Assembly (NCBI RefSeq): GCF_028768465.1
Contig: NZ_CP118225.1
Coordinates: 4,445,001-4,509,000, forward strand
Origin: Rhodopirellula sp. P2
GTDB lineage: Bacteria > Planctomycetota > Planctomycetia > Pirellulales > Pirellulaceae
Length of the DNA stretch: 64,000 nucleotides
Reading direction: 5' to 3'
The notes beneath the pieces are model-generated. The model ran no database searches. It was not told the origin of the DNA and was given only the letters and a program-made list of their open reading frames with translations. Shown piece after piece: positions 1 to 11,367 of the stretch (position 1 is its first letter; every line of letters starts with the position of its first letter). The position numbers and the translations under genes were made by a program.

Positions 1-1
1 T

Positions 2-1177
2 GCTTTCGAGTCCGTTGTGCAATCGCTTGCCATGCACTCTTCGAAACGCATCTCGGCTGAGTTGCCGATTGCCCGGTCCGATGGCAGCCAGGTTTGGTTG
101 CGGTTCACATTCGTCGGCAGCCACGGGGAACACGCCGCATTGGGGAGCGTCAACGGGACCGTGATCGATGTTTCGCCAGAGAAAGAATTGGAAGCAGCGT
201 TGCTGTTGGCCAACGATCGGTTTGACTCGGCTCAAGCAACTTCAAGGGTCGGGAGTTGGGAGTGGGCTGTCGGAGAAACGACAGCGTGGTGGTCAAAGCA
301 ACTCTATGAGCTTCACAACATTGACCCGTCCACGGGGCCGATCTCGTTTGACGAGTTTATCGTGACGGTGGATCCAAATGATCATGAGCTCATCATCACG
401 GTCAATCAGGAACCGTTCCCGGAGGGAGATGTTCGCCGGTTTAGTTTTGCGAGCAATCCAGCACACGGACCGCAGCGACACTTCAATGCCACGGTCTGGA
501 TGACGAAAGTGAATGGGAAGTTGGTTCGCCGGGGGACAACTCAGGATGTCACCCGTCAGGTGGAGTTGCTGTCCGCATTGGAAAAAAGCGAAGACCAGTA
601 TCGCGAGATGGTCGTGAGCAACACCGAAGGCAACGCGGTGATGAATTTGGACGGAAAGGTCTTGCAGGTGGACGAGACCTTCGCTTCCATGCTTGGCACG
701 CAACCTGAGAGCCTGAATGGTTTGAATCTCTGCGAGCTAGCGGAATCCGAAAGTGCAGCACTGATCGACCAGCGAATGTTGCATCGAACTCATTCAGCAA
801 CTCATGAAGTGCGACTCAGGCACGCGGATGGGCACTTGGTTTGGCTGTTGTTGACATGCTCGCCCTTGCTGAATGATTCGGAGCAATTCGTCGGCATTCA
901 GACCAGAGCACTCGACATCAATCACCGAAAGCATGTGGAACTGCTGACGAAGCGTGCGGCGGAGGCGAAAGCCCGATTGCGGCGACTGACCAGCCGAGAG
1001 CGTGAAGTTCTGCAGCAGATCGTCGAAGGCCGTATGAACAAGGTGATCGCAAATCGCTTGGACATCAGCGAGAAGACGGTCGAGCGCCACCGGTCCAACT
1101 TGATGAAGAAGCTCAATGCTCACAGTGTGGCCGAGCTGGTCAAGATTTCATTGACCGCCGAGATCATGTCGGCCTGA
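2..1177 (+). CDS. PAS-domain LuxR-type transcriptional regulator (5' partial)
   Basis: The reading frame is open to the left edge of the window, so the GTG at 17 is probably internal and the N-terminus is missing. Counting from that GTG, one PAS-like segment covers about residues 65-180 (it contains VGSWEWAVGETTAWW) and a second covers about 190-310. A LuxR/FixJ-type helix-turn-helix occupies about residues 322-380, with the family signature LTSREREVLQQIVEGRMNK and the recognition stretch ISEKTVERHRSNLMKKL. The family couples a sensory PAS input to DNA binding; in this protein no phospho-acceptor receiver is visible, so a cytoplasmic or upstream partner must be inferred. The next gene is far away and convergent, so no target operon can be named. 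Domain calls are confident, function is not. Confidence 0.85.
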   Translation, partial: AFESVVQSLAMHSSKRISAELPIARSDGSQVWLRFTFVGSHGEHAALGSVNGTVIDVSPEKELEAALLLANDRFDSAQATSRVGSWEWAVGETTAWWSKQLYELHNIDPSTGPISFDEFIVTVDPNDHELIITVNQEPFPEGDVRRFSFASNPAHGPQRHFNATVWMTKVNGKLVRRGTTQDVTRQVELLSALEKSEDQYREMVVSNTEGNAVMNLDGKVLQVDETFASMLGTQPESLNGLNLCELAESESAALIDQRMLHRTHSATHEVRLRHADGHLVWLLLTCSPLLNDSEQFVGIQTRALDINHRKHVELLTKRAAEAKARLRRLTSREREVLQQIVEGRMNKVIANRLDISEKTVERHRSNLMKKLNAHSVAELVKISLTAEIMSA

Positions 1178-1273
1178 GCATGTTGTGGCATGCCGAAAGG
1201 TTGGGTCACGCAGGACGAGTGCGGTGACTCGCAAGTCTCAATCCGTCGCAAGAAGGGGGACGGTTGCTGGTGA

Positions 1274-1375
1274 TAAGCTGGTGGCCAGGAATGATTGGGT
1301 TGAATCCCGCGAGCCGTTTGGGCGTGAGCCCCGGTTGTGCCTGGGAACCGTCGCGAACGCCAGGCGGCTCACATA
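1274..1375 (+). repeat. Degenerate copy of the 127-bp palindromic repeat
   Basis: It begins TAAGCTGG, contains GGAATGATTGGGTTGAA and GAGCCGTTTGGGCGTGAGCC, and ends with GGCGGCTCACATA, aligning with the intact copies at 1765, 28128, 28375 and 55214. The closing ACCTGCTTA end is absent, so this is an eroded or truncated member. Confidence 0.7.
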
Positions 1376-1385
1376 TAGAAAGCAG

Positions 1386-1459
1386 GCAAGCTCGGCCAGC
1401 ATCCAAGGTGACCCACCTTTGCCCCAAGGTAAGTCGAGAGGATGCTGACCGAGCTTTGC
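1386..1459. repeat. Long imperfect inverted repeat (hairpin)
   Basis: The left arm GCAAGCTCGGCCAGCATCC (1386-1404) pairs with GGATGCTGACCGAGCTTTGC (1440-1459) with few mismatches; the intervening 35 bases contain a smaller CCAAGGT/ACCTTTG pairing. No T-run follows, so it is not an ordinary intrinsic terminator. It may be a second type of palindromic element. Confidence 0.6.
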
Positions 1460-1764
1460 TCTTTGCCCCATAACAGTATCGCTCCAAAGTGGGCTCCAGG
1501 AGGTTCGCTTCTTGTGAATTGAGGGGCATCCCCAAGGGGGTGTTCAAAATGAGTGTTTGAAGCCACGGAACGTTCGTTTAATGGCGTTAAACGATCATGG
1601 AAACTTGGTTTGTGAGCGATATGAGTCAGCGTACCACCCCCGAACGGCTGGGTAGAGTAGGTCTGTAGACTGCAGTGGTACGCAATTTGATGTTGCTGTT
1701 CGATGACTCTTGCGATGAGTTGTCGCCATGGATCAGCCATTCAATTCTCGGCCAGTCGACTGCT

Positions 1765-1891
1765 TAAGCAGGTCGGCTGGAATGATCGGGCACAACCATG
1801 TGAGCCGTTTGGGCGTTTGCCTGGCCTGCGCGTGGAAACCGTGGCTAACGCCAACGGCTCACATACCCAATGACACCAGTGTACCTGCTTA
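1765..1891 (+). repeat. 127-bp palindromic interspersed repeat, copy 1
   Basis: It starts TAAGCAGGTCGGCTGG and ends GTACCTGCTTA, so the outermost 9 bases are inverted repeats. Inner arms TGTGAGCCGTTTGGGCGTT and AACGCCAACGGCTCACATA also pair, giving a long imperfect hairpin over the whole element. There is no coding capacity. Confidence 0.9.
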
Positions 1892-1954
1892 TGATTCACG
1901 CCCATCACACCGGGGGCAACAATGCGATGTGGCGCAAGTGTCGTTTCTGAGTCG

Positions 1955-3220
1955 CTACTGCTGCATGACAATGCCGAAGCTGAGGAAGTCAGCCGACATT
2001 CGGTTGGTAACCGAAGACCCAGGGACCGCGCCAATCCCAGGCAGAATGACCGCTCCAGTTCGAGTGTTCTCCATGTAGTGAGACCAGCCGACGTTCACAG
2101 CCACCTTTTGGTTGAGTTTGTACGAACCCCCCATGCTGAGCATGTGTTCGTAGATCAGTGGAGAAGCGAGGTTGAAGAACGATTCGCTTTCTCGAATTGG
2201 ATTTTGGTTGTAGGTGTAACCCGCTCGCAGAAACACTCGTTCGCCGACGGTGCGTTGGGCTCCAAAGGCAAGGGCAAACACGCTGCTCCAATCCAAACCG
2301 CCGAGCTTGCCGGTTGCATCGTAGGATGCCTCGTCACCAAAGCCATCTGCGTTGGCATAGTCGAGGTAACGGATGTCGGCGGCAAAGAGCCATTGGTCGA
2401 ATCCGGTGTATCCGGTTCCCAGTGAGATGACCGATGGAAGATCGATGTCAGAAGTCAAGGTTCTTGGCAAGCCGTTTTCGTCGGCACCTGTGAATTCGAA
2501 CGTTTCCATCCACGCCTTGCTTTTGTACGACGCTCCTACCTGCCAGTCGGGACTCATCAGGAAGTAGGAACCAACTTGAAAACCACCGCCCCAGTGATAA
2601 CTCGTTGCTCTCCCAGAAGAGTAGGTGTTGTCGCCGTTGACGGAGTCAAAGACGAACGGTTCGATTCCGACTTGGCCTGTCGTGATGAGCGGGCCGGCGG
2701 CGACTGACAAACGCTCGGTCATTGCCATCGAGAGCACAGGTGCGATTTGCAAGAAGGACGCTTCGGAAGTGATCTGTCCCAATCCGGTCGGTTGCGGTGC
2801 CAACACGGGATTGGTTGGATCGGCGGGCAGATTGGTTTTGAATCCAGCGACGGAGTTGACGCCCAGTCCAAAGGTGAAGCGTGGGTCTTGCAACCGATGT
2901 GTCCAGGCGAAGTTGGGGACCGGAAAGGAGCCGGGTTCCGCATCGGTCGTGCCTGTCGTTGCACCGACAGTGGAGGTGACTTGGTGATCGGTGAACAATA
3001 GGTCGACTCCGACCTCCAGTTCGCTGTGTTCCATCCCACTGATGGAAGCTGGGTTCCAGTACATCGCGCTCAGCGCGCTGATGGGAGCTGCCGTGGAAGC
3101 TCCCCCCATGCTGCGGTTGACCGGTCCAGCAGCCGAAATGTAGGCACCCTGGGAATAAGCGTGGTTCGCCCAACTGAGCGACAGAATGAGAAACGTGAAC
3201 CGAATAAAACTCTTGCACAT
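1955..3220 (-). CDS. FadL/OmpP1/TodX-family outer-membrane transport protein
   Basis: This 421-residue protein starts with a Sec signal peptide (about residues 1-23, SWANHAYSQG at the cleavage region). The mature N-terminus carries the family hallmark of a small-residue plug, PVNRSMGGASTAAP, followed by ALSAMYWNPASIS, matching the conserved 'xxxNPA' motif of FadL proteins. The remainder alternates aromatic and polar residues as expected of a 14-strand beta-barrel, and it ends SFGIVMQQ. FadL-type channels admit hydrophobic substrates such as long-chain fatty acids or aromatics across the outer membrane; the substrate here cannot be read from the sequence. The gene stands alone, 262 bp from the next minus-strand gene. 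Confidence 0.85.
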   Translation of the reverse strand: MCKSFIRFTFLILSLSWANHAYSQGAYISAAGPVNRSMGGASTAAPISALSAMYWNPASISGMEHSELEVGVDLLFTDHQVTSTVGATTGTTDAEPGSFPVPNFAWTHRLQDPRFTFGLGVNSVAGFKTNLPADPTNPVLAPQPTGLGQITSEASFLQIAPVLSMAMTERLSVAAGPLITTGQVGIEPFVFDSVNGDNTYSSGRATSYHWGGGFQVGSYFLMSPDWQVGASYKSKAWMETFEFTGADENGLPRTLTSDIDLPSVISLGTGYTGFDQWLFAADIRYLDYANADGFGDEASYDATGKLGGLDWSSVFALAFGAQRTVGERVFLRAGYTYNQNPIRESESFFNLASPLIYEHMLSMGGSYKLNQKVAVNVGWSHYMENTRTGAVILPGIGAVPGSSVTNRMSADFLSFGIVMQQ

Positions 3221-3482
3221 CCAATTTGCCCCAACGATGGATTCGTTTTGTGCTCACCAGCAGAATCGCCGGCAGCTTCGGTCTAATCGTCGCAATCGTT
3301 GTGGCTTACATTGTGAAATTGATCGGGACGTTACAGTTTCACACCGTGCTCAAAATGCACCCATGTGGGAGCCGTGAACGGCAGTCGTTCCGGCAGCCAT
3401 TGGAACCTGGAAGCAGGCAAACGCGACCAAGGAAGTGACGCTGAATCAAATGCAAGTTTCTGAAGAACGGGTTGCGATTCGG

Positions 3483-4862
3483 CTACTTGGATCCAACTGC
3501 GAATTGATAGGTCGCCAAGACCGGGTCGTCCGAGCGTAAGAACTCACCCACCGTCATGGACTTGGTTTGCGGTAACCCGCAGGTCAAGAAGAAGTCCGTT
3601 GGCGAGTTGCTGCCAAAGATGAAACGTTCCCCGAGTTCTTCCATTCCGTCCGTGAAGTTCTTGATATCGGGTGAGGGAACGGTTCCTTCCACCACGTTTT
3701 CGCGAACCAGATCGCACCACACGAGACTGCCGGGATGTTGAAGGAGCGTGGCGATGTCACGGAGGATTTGCTGGTTCTCTTCTTTCGTGAAGTACATCGA
3801 ACAACCTTCGAAGACGATGGCAGTCGGGCGTGTCGGGTCGAATTCGGCGTTCTTGGACAGGAGTTCTGAGATTTGATCGACTTTGAAGTCCGCTGCCATG
3901 CAATGCCGTTTGATGTCGCCATTGGATTTCACTTCGGAGGTCACGCGATTTCGCTCTTCAAGCATCTCCGGTAGATCCAATTCAAAGAAGGTTGGATCTC
4001 CCAGTTCCTTGCTCAGTCGGAAGGGACGCATGTCCAACCCCACCCCCAGGATGATGACTTGCTCCAGTCCTTCGACGCTGCGGAGGGTTTCGTCGATGTG
4101 ACGGGTCCGGGCCAGCACCATGTCTTTGAGCTGTGGCAAGACTCCGTTGAGTCGATTGGCCAGCAGTTCACCATGGGGCCCGGCGGCCTGACGCTCGTGA
4201 CTTTGGTCGACACGAATGTTCTTGCTTTCGGACGAGGCACGCAATCCCGCGATCATTCGGGCGGACGCTTTGAGTTTCTGTTTGAAGATCGGAGAGATGC
4301 GTGGGTTTGATTTGGATGGTTTGAGCTGGATGGACGGTTGTGCGAAGTACCGCATTTCGGCTTCAGCGACGAGTTCCCCATTGGAGGTGAACACAACTGG
4401 CAAAGTCACCAAGATGCGTTTGCCACCGAAGTACCGCTGCTGAACCGTGCGGGCAATGTTCGCAGGAATGTTGCAGGTCGCGGTCAGGTGGCCGGTGCTC
4501 GGGTTGCGATACTTGACGTCCATGGCAGCCAACCACAGCGATGCGGATTCCTCGTCGGTGCAACGGTGGATCCCCGCCAGGGGGACCCCTCGCAACAGCG
4601 TTGTCAACGCGAGGCCTCCGGTGTAGTCCGCGGACAACGAAATCAACGCGGCTTGGTGAGTGCCATGTTGATTGGTGGAAGCCTTCGTCAGCGGAAGGAT
4701 GGACTCGCAGGAACCTTCTCCTACGGAGGTGACCTTCCACTGAACTGATTTCAGAACGGGGATGGCATTGTGCAAGAGCTCAGTCATCAGCTCGGGGTTC
4801 ACGCGCTGGGCGTAGTCTTCTTCCCAGCTGACAACTGGTTTTCCATCCACTGATGTAAGCAT
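3483..4862 (-). CDS. Hotdog (DUF4442-like) domain fused to a PPM-type SAM methyltransferase
   Basis: Two parts are visible in the 459-residue protein. Residues ~20-165 resemble DUF4442/YiiD_C-type hotdog thioesterases (NQHGTHQAALISLSADYTGG, then DVKYRNPSTGHLTATCNIP). Residues ~200-455 match the leucine-carboxyl-methyltransferase-like PPM family, with the SAM motif VIILGVGLDMRPFRL, the acidic FELDLPEM and the VFEGCSMYF signature. I start at the ATG at 4862 because GGAGAG lies directly upstream; the frame can be extended to a GTG at 4907 with no ribosome-binding site. PPM enzymes O-methylate carboxylates, often on polyketides or lipids, and a hotdog domain binds acyl thioesters, so methylation of an acyl intermediate is a reasonable inference. 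No biosynthetic neighbours are present. Confidence 0.8.
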   Translation of the reverse strand: MLTSVDGKPVVSWEEDYAQRVNPELMTELLHNAIPVLKSVQWKVTSVGEGSCESILPLTKASTNQHGTHQAALISLSADYTGGLALTTLLRGVPLAGIHRCTDEESASLWLAAMDVKYRNPSTGHLTATCNIPANIARTVQQRYFGGKRILVTLPVVFTSNGELVAEAEMRYFAQPSIQLKPSKSNPRISPIFKQKLKASARMIAGLRASSESKNIRVDQSHERQAAGPHGELLANRLNGVLPQLKDMVLARTRHIDETLRSVEGLEQVIILGVGLDMRPFRLSKELGDPTFFELDLPEMLEERNRVTSEVKSNGDIKRHCMAADFKVDQISELLSKNAEFDPTRPTAIVFEGCSMYFTKEENQQILRDIATLLQHPGSLVWCDLVRENVVEGTVPSPDIKNFTDGMEELGERFIFGSNSPTDFFLTCGLPQTKSMTVGEFLRSDDPVLATYQFAVGSK

Positions 4863-5204
4863 GTTCTCTCCAAGAGCCGTACAAGACAAGCAAGAACGCG
4901 TGTTCACCCAAGAACACTTGATCCAATATGCTTCGAATGAATCGGGAACTTTACCGAACGTTCTTTGGGGTTGGCTCGCGCCAAGTTTTGGCGCAACACG
5001 ATGGTTATACCAATGGTATGGACACTATTGAGAGTTTCCTGAAAGTCAACTGAAATATTCTGCTCATTTTGTCGGCGAGGAGGGAGTGACACCAATCTGC
5101 GCGGTACTGTTGCGAGGGCAATCTCTAACCATTGCGCAAGCGCGACGGATTGCTCTAAGAGGCGACGGTGACCAAGGCCCCGATGTCATGATCGCTTCTT
5201 CGCA

Positions 5205-8200
5205 GTGACGCTTTCACGAAATCTTATCGAGGCAAATGTGAGTTCTGAAACAACCAGGGAAAACGAGTCAACGATCAGCGCGCGTTACAACGTCCAAAAG
5301 AAGTTGTCCAATGCCTCCGTTGTTGCTTGTTTCTCGGCGATCGACACCACAACAGGTGGGAAAGTCATCCTCCGTGAAGTTCCCAAGTTGTTCTTTCAAG
5401 AGCGGGGCTTCCATCGTTTCAGAACGGAATCGCGACTGACGTCAGGGATTCATTGCGAAACCTACTCGCGGCCAATCGATTTCATGGTGGGCGAGACTCA
5501 TCTTCGAGTGGTCTACCCGTTTGTCGAAGGGACCTCTTTGGCGCGGCGTTTTCGAAAGCGCCCATTGACGGCCACGGAGGCCATGCTGTTGGCCAAGGAT
5601 CTGTTCGAAGCACTCGAGCAAATCCATCAGATTGGGTGTATCCACCGAGACATTCGGCCGTCCAATATCATTGTCCGAGAAGACGGACGGTCGGTGCTTT
5701 GCGGCTACGTGCCTCTGTGGTGCCCTGAGTTGTTCGGCAAGGATGATCTGCTCGCTCGCGAGTGCGCGACCTACACGTCGCCCGAATTGTCCGGGATCAT
5801 CGATCATGACATCAGTGAAACGTCGGACCTGTATTCGGTGGGGCATGTTCTCTACGCCGCACTGACGGGAACGCCTGCGTTTTCGGGTGATGTCAGTGAA
5901 ATCTTGTACCGGCACATGACCGCGGATCCAGAAAGCGGCAACTACCCGAATGAAACGCCGTCGGTGGTGATCGCCTTAGTCGACAAACTGATCTGCAAAG
6001 AGCCTCGCGACCGCTATCAGAGCGCTGCGGCGGTTCTCCATGATGTCAAAGCGATCTTTCATCAATTGACGACGGGAGGTTCCGCCGAAGACTTTGTGAT
6101 TGGCGGCGCTGACAAACGAACCGTCCTGATCGACCCCGCCTTCGTTGGGCGTGATGAACATGTCCGAACGCTTGAGAAGTCCTTGGACAATGTGCTCGAA
6201 GGTCGCTCCGATCGAGTGCTGCTCCGCAGCGAGTCGGGGATGGGGAAGACGCGATTGTTGAACGAAGTGTCGCGTCTGGCATCGCGGAAGCGGTTCTTGG
6301 TTCTTCGTGGGCGTTCGCTGCCTGACGCGAACCAGCAGCCCTCTGCGATTTGGCTGCAGGCGATGGATCAACTGATCAAGCATCTGATCAATGATCCGGA
6401 AATGTTGAAGGGCACACGCGATCGGATGGAACCGTATCGACAAGAAGTCACCACGGCACTGCCGGCGTTGGCCAAGGCGTTCGGATGGAGCAACGCGAAG
6501 CTTTCCGGTCCGGAAGAGTTTGGCCAAGGCCGAATCGTTTCCGCTTTTCGAACCCTGTTCACGGAACTGGGGACGCCGGACACGAGTGTGATGATCACGC
6601 TGGACGATTGCCAATGGATGGACGATCAATCGTTTCGAATTCTTCAAGCGATCTGCGAGCAACCGGCGCGGCATCTGTTTCTGTTTGCCGTGACGCGACC
6701 GGACGAAGGTTTGAGTGCACGCCTGAACGATGTCAGCTTCCCTGTGAAGCTTTCGCTGGGGCCGCTGTCAGATCAAGCGGTCCAGCAATTGGCGGAATCA
6801 ATGGCGGGCCAGTTGCCACAGGCTGCGATCGATGTGGTGCAGCGATTTGCTGGCGGCAGTCCCTTCATGGCATCCGCCATCGTGCGTGGCTTGGTTGAAT
6901 CCAGTGCGCTGCGTCCGGTCGACAAGAGTTGGGGCATCGATGAGGCCAAACTGGTCAGTTTTCAGGCAGCCGACGATGCCAGCGAAATCTTGGTGGATCG
7001 TCTGACACGACTGCCCAAGGAAACACGCGAGTTGCTCACCGCAGCGGCGGTGATCGGTCGCGACTTCAATCTGGAAGTCGCCGCTGAACTGGTCGGGATT
7101 CGGCTGGCCGACGCACACCAAGCCATCCATCCAGCGCGGGTTCAGCGTTTGGTATGGAGTCGTCCCGATCGGATCTTGGCCTTTGTGCATGACAAAATTC
7201 GGGAATCCATTTTGGCGGAATTGTCGAGCGAGCGAATTCGTTCGATGCACGGCCAGATCGGTCAGTACTACGTCGAGCATGAACCGCTTGAGTTCTTCAA
7301 GTTGGCCTACCACTTTGACGCCGCAGAACTGCACGAACAAGCGTTGCCGTTTGCGTTGCGGGCAGCTGAGATTGCGCGGAACAGCTTTTCGTTGGTGAGC
7401 GCTGAGGAGCAACTGCGAATTGCCGTTCGGGCGATCTCGCATGCCGACCGTGCGAAGACGCATCTCATCCAAATGATGATGAGCGATGTGCTGATTTTGC
7501 AAGGCGAATATGACAAGGCCGAGACGTGGCTCGATCAAGCATGTGAAAGCGCTGAAACAGACACGCATCATGCACGCATCTCGTTGAAGCGTGGCGAGTT
7601 GCACTTCAAACGCGGTAGCAAAAACTTGGCGGTGGAGTGCTTTGAAGCGTCCTTGAGGAAACTTGGGCAACCGGTCTGCAACAACCGATTGGAGCTGATG
7701 GCTCGCATTGCGCTGGAGGGCACCCGCCAGGTTCGCAATTCATTGTTCACGTGCTTCCTGGGGCGGCGTGGCGGGCAGCCAACCGAAGAGGAGCAGATGT
7801 CGCTGTCGTTGTACAGCCAGATTGCGCATGCCTATTGGTACACGCGAGACAAGTACTACACGCTTTGGGCGCACTTGCGGTCGATGAATGCGGCGGAACG
7901 TTTTCAGCCCACTCGCTTTTTGGCGCAGTCCTATTCCGAGCACGCTCCGGTGATGACGTTGCTGCGGTGGGAAAGACGCGGCGTTGAATACGCTGGCCGG
8001 TCCTTGGAGATCCGCAAGGCGTTCAGCGATGTTTGGGGCCAGGGGCAGACGCGGAACTTCCTCAGCATTCTGCTGCTGTCCTTTTCACGTTACGAAGCCT
8101 GCGTGGATCAAGCCGGGCAAGCGGTGAAGATGCTCGAACGCACCGGTGATTTCTGGGAGGTGCACATCGCTCGTTACCAGTTGGCCGCGGCGTTGTATCG

Positions 8201-11174
8201 ATTGGGAAGACACAAGGAAGCGTTGGAACAGTCTCGTATTAACTTCGACTCCGCTTTGAAACGAGGCGACTTTCAAGCGACCGGCAACATCATTGATGTG
8301 TGGGCTCGAGCGACCAACGGAGACATTCCCGAGGAAGTGATCGAGAACGAACTCGCGAGAGATTTGGCGGACTCGCAACGAATGTGCCAGGTCTTGCTGG
8401 CCAAAGGGGTACGCGAGTTCTACCACGATCAATTCGACGAGGCAGTCGCATCATTTGCCAAAGCGATTTCGGTCGCCAAGGCAAGTCAAGTGAAGAACAC
8501 GTATGTCAGTCCCGTGTACCCGTGGTGCTGCACCGCGATGCGTCGCCAGTTTGAAACGATGGTGCCACGCAGTGCGAAGCGGCGCCGACGAATGATTCGA
8601 GAACTGGGCCGTGCGACCAAAACAGCGGTGAAAGTAAGCAAGCAATTCACGAACGAAATTCCCCATGCTTACCGAGAGCGAGCGGCCTACTTGGCGCTGA
8701 CGGGGAAGCTGCGGGCTGCCCAAGTCGCCTTTCAACATAGTTTGCAGGTTGCCGAGCAGCAGGGAGCCATGGTGGCTCATGCCAGGACGATGATCTTGTT
8801 TGCTGACTACGCAGAGGAGTTCGGTTGGACGATCGATGCAGACGCGATTGAAACAGCTCGGGGAACCTTGTCTGAATTGGAATGCAGCGACTACGACGTC
8901 AACGAAAGCGGTTCGCTCTCGTTGGTGAATCGTTTCGACTCACTGCTCGCGTCGGGACGCCGGATCGCAACCAGCGTGCTTCCCGAACAGATCTACCAGG
9001 AAGTGCGTCGTGCGGCGACAAAGATCCTCCGCGGTGAACAAGTCTTCTTGGTGATTCGTTCCGACAGCGGCAGCTATCAGACAGTGCCGCCTGAAATGCC
9101 CTTTGATGCAGCGATCGTTCAAGAAGTGAACCGCACTCGTCAGACGGTGGTGGTCGAGGTGGAGAACACGGTTGCCAATGGCATCACGAAGTCAAGGCAA
9201 GGCACGTTCTTGTGCAGCCCCGTGGATGTCAACGATCAGACCGTGTTCTACCTGTATGTCACCAACGAGCGATTTTCGAACCTCTACGACGATGATGAGA
9301 TTCGAATCGCCGATTATCTGACCTCCGCAGCCGGTGCTGCGATGGAAAAGGCCAACAGCTTCCAGCAACTGCAAGATTTGAACTTGAATCTGGAGAGGAA
9401 GGTTTTGGAACGGACGGATTCGGTCGTGCGTCATTCGAAACAACTCGAACTGACGGCTCAGCAATTGACGGCGACCAAAGATCAACTTCAGATCGCGAAG
9501 ACAATCGCGGAGCAGGCGAACCAAGCCAAGAGCGAATTCTTGGCCCGAATGAGCCACGAGATCCGCACTCCCATCACCGGGATCTTGGGATTCACGGAGT
9601 TGTTGTTGCGGGGCGTGGTGACGGACGATGTGGAACGCGAGTCGCACCTGCAAACGATTCATTCCAATGGACTTCACCTGCTTCATTTGCTCAATGATAT
9701 CTTGGACATTTCCAAGATCGAGGCAGACAAGATCGAAACCGAACGGGTGCTTTGCAATCCAAGCTGGATGGCTCAAGAGGTCATTGCCTCGTTGCGTTCC
9801 AAAGCGATTGAAAAGGACATCACGCTGGGATTCCGCGTGGACAGTGATGTTCCGGAGGAAATCTACAGTGATCCAACCCGACTGCGTCAGATTCTGACCA
9901 ACTTGACCAGCAACGCGATCAAATTCACCAACGAAGGCGGGGTGACGATCTCGATGGCGTCCGATGTCTCGACGTCAGACGGAGTCCAGCGAACACCGAC
10001 GAAGTTGAGCTTGGTGGTCAAAGACACTGGGATTGGGATGACGAAAGAGCAAAGCACGGTCATCTTTGAGCCCTTCAAACAAGCGGATGTGTCGACCACG
10101 CGAGAGTACGGCGGGACCGGATTGGGACTGTCGATCAGCAAACGTTTGACCGAAGCATTGAATGGAACATTGGATGTCGCCAGCGAAAAGAATCTCGGCA
10201 CGCAGATGATGCTCGAATTTGCAATCGAATGTCCACAGGGCGTTCGAGTGCTGCGACCGGAGGAGGTGATGGCCCCAGGCAACTGCGTCAACGAGAATCA
10301 GTTTGACGAAGTGGATTTGAGTGGCGTTAAGATTTTGGTCGTCGACGACTGTGAAACCAATCGACGATTGTTGTCCTTGTTCCTGCAGGACGCTGGAGCG
10401 GAGGTTCTCACCCGCACCAATGGCAAGGAAGCGGTCGATGCGCTGACAAGTCAACCCGAGATGGTCGACATTGTTCTGATGGACATGCAAATGCCGGTGA
10501 TGGATGGCTACACGGCGTCATCGACTCTGCGTGAAAACGGGATTCAACAACCGATCATCGCATTGACCGCCAATGCGATGACCGGCGATGAAATGCGTTG
10601 CCGTTTAGCGGGATGCACGGACTACCAAACCAAGCCGCTGGATCTCAATTCACTGCTTCAGAGCGTAGCCGACAACACGATCGGCCATCACGGTCTGGCG
10701 ATCGACGATGAAGTGGCTGTGGCGGAACCCTTGACCGTTGAGGACGAAGTCTGTGAGTCGGTTGCCGAGGAAATGCCTGAGACCGCCGAGACGGTGGCTC
10801 CTCAGGAAAACAAAATTTTCAACTACGATTGGTTGCACACGTTTGCCTGTGATCTGATCGATCAGGTTGATCAGACAATGCCCAGCATCATCAACGCCTA
10901 CGACCGAGGCGACCTGGAACAAGTTGGCAAACATTTGCATCAGATCCGAGGTTCCGGTGGAACGGTTGGATTGGTTCAGTTGTCAGAGATTGCCAGCAAG
11001 GGTGAAACGGCAATCGAAGTGGCGGAATGGCAGCAACTTCGCACGACACTGTCCGAGCTGCAGGAATTCGTTGACGCAGCGATGGTCGAAAAACAAGCCT
11101 CCCTTGGACCCCCTACGGAAGAGGAACGTGAGATAGCCGAAGACGTTCTTCGTCGCTCTGGCAGGAAGGCGTAG
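5205..11174 (+). CDS. Giant hybrid sensor: kinase-like/AAA/TPR/GAF/histidine kinase/REC/HPt
   Basis: Domains of this 1989-residue protein in order: an Hanks-type kinase fold (~25-290) with HRD at 147-149 and Asn154; an AAA/STAND ATPase (~310-620) with P-loop SESGMGKTR near 341-350 and Walker-B-like DDCQWMDD; a long TPR-like helical region (~640-1230); a GAF domain (~1262-1390); a histidine kinase with H-box SHEIRTP (His1451) and [11 protein letters not shown] in the ATPase; a receiver with phospho-acceptor Asp1760 in [12 protein letters not shown]; and an HPt domain with His1912 in [11 protein letters not shown]. The kinase fold has Arg57 where the VAIK lysine belongs and CGY where DFG belongs, so it looks like a pseudokinase. 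His-Asp-His relay residues are all intact. GTG 5205 is the outer start; GTG 5238 has a better GAGG site. The output partner is not nearby. Confidence 0.9.
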   Translation: MTLSRNLIEANVSSETTRENESTISARYNVQKKLSNASVVACFSAIDTTTGGKVILREVPKLFFQERGFHRFRTESRLTSGIHCETYSRPIDFMVGETHLRVVYPFVEGTSLARRFRKRPLTATEAMLLAKDLFEALEQIHQIGCIHRDIRPSNIIVREDGRSVLCGYVPLWCPELFGKDDLLARECATYTSPELSGIIDHDISETSDLYSVGHVLYAALTGTPAFSGDVSEILYRHMTADPESGNYPNETPSVVIALVDKLICKEPRDRYQSAAAVLHDVKAIFHQLTTGGSAEDFVIGGADKRTVLIDPAFVGRDEHVRTLEKSLDNVLEGRSDRVLLRSESGMGKTRLLNEVSRLASRKRFLVLRGRSLPDANQQPSAIWLQAMDQLIKHLINDPEMLKGTRDRMEPYRQEVTTALPALAKAFGWSNAKLSGPEEFGQGRIVSAFRTLFTELGTPDTSVMITLDDCQWMDDQSFRILQAICEQPARHLFLFAVTRPDEGLSARLNDVSFPVKLSLGPLSDQAVQQLAESMAGQLPQAAIDVVQRFAGGSPFMASAIVRGLVESSALRPVDKSWGIDEAKLVSFQAADDASEILVDRLTRLPKETRELLTAAAVIGRDFNLEVAAELVGIRLADAHQAIHPARVQRLVWSRPDRILAFVHDKIRESILAELSSERIRSMHGQIGQYYVEHEPLEFFKLAYHFDAAELHEQALPFALRAAEIARNSFSLVSAEEQLRIAVRAISHADRAKTHLIQMMMSDVLILQGEYDKAETWLDQACESAETDTHHARISLKRGELHFKRGSKNLAVECFEASLRKLGQPVCNNRLELMARIALEGTRQVRNSLFTCFLGRRGGQPTEEEQMSLSLYSQIAHAYWYTRDKYYTLWAHLRSMNAAERFQPTRFLAQSYSEHAPVMTLLRWERRGVEYAGRSLEIRKAFSDVWGQGQTRNFLSILLLSFSRYEACVDQAGQAVKMLERTGDFWEVHIARYQLAAALYRLGRHKEALEQSRINFDSALKRGDFQATGNIIDVWARATNGDIPEEVIENELARDLADSQRMCQVLLAKGVREFYHDQFDEAVASFAKAISVAKASQVKNTYVSPVYPWCCTAMRRQFETMVPRSAKRRRRMIRELGRATKTAVKVSKQFTNEIPHAYRERAAYLALTGKLRAAQVAFQHSLQVAEQQGAMVAHARTMILFADYAEEFGWTIDADAIETARGTLSELECSDYDVNESGSLSLVNRFDSLLASGRRIATSVLPEQIYQEVRRAATKILRGEQVFLVIRSDSGSYQTVPPEMPFDAAIVQEVNRTRQTVVVEVENTVANGITKSRQGTFLCSPVDVNDQTVFYLYVTNERFSNLYDDDEIRIADYLTSAAGAAMEKANSFQQLQDLNLNLERKVLERTDSVVRHSKQLELTAQQLTATKDQLQIAKTIAEQANQAKSEFLARMSHEIRTPITGILGFTELLLRGVVTDDVERESHLQTIHSNGLHLLHLLNDILDISKIEADKIETERVLCNPSWMAQEVIASLRSKAIEKDITLGFRVDSDVPEEIYSDPTRLRQILTNLTSNAIKFTNEGGVTISMASDVSTSDGVQRTPTKLSLVVKDTGIGMTKEQSTVIFEPFKQADVSTTREYGGTGLGLSISKRLTEALNGTLDVASEKNLGTQMMLEFAIECPQGVRVLRPEEVMAPGNCVNENQFDEVDLSGVKILVVDDCETNRRLLSLFLQDAGAEVLTRTNGKEAVDALTSQPEMVDIVLMDMQMPVMDGYTASSTLRENGIQQPIIALTANAMTGDEMRCRLAGCTDYQTKPLDLNSLLQSVADNTIGHHGLAIDDEVAVAEPLTVEDEVCESVAEEMPETAETVAPQENKIFNYDWLHTFACDLIDQVDQTMPSIINAYDRGDLEQVGKHLHQIRGSGGTVGLVQLSEIASKGETAIEVAEWQQLRTTLSELQEFVDAAMVEKQASLGPPTEEEREIAEDVLRRSGRKA

Positions 11175-11367
11175 CAGGCACTCGCTATTCAGAACCTTTC
11201 CGTTTGGGGTAGATTGACGTTCTGATTGCATTCGTCGAGGGAATGGGCCGCGAACACCGTTCGGTTCGTCCAGCGAAACATTTTCTTCCGTTGCATCCAG
11301 TTGGGTGAAGTGATGGAATGCAAACTGAAAGCTGAAACCTCGTTGATTGTCGCAGGCGGAGTCACCA

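Larger units (their letters stand above)
1178..1954. other. Repeat-rich intergenic spacer without a convincing gene
   Basis: No open frame here has a recognisable domain or good start context. The stretch holds a degenerate copy of the 127-bp palindromic repeat, a separate long inverted repeat and one intact 127-bp copy, all listed individually. Short frames on both strands overlap these repeats and look like by-products of palindromic sequence. Confidence 0.6.
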
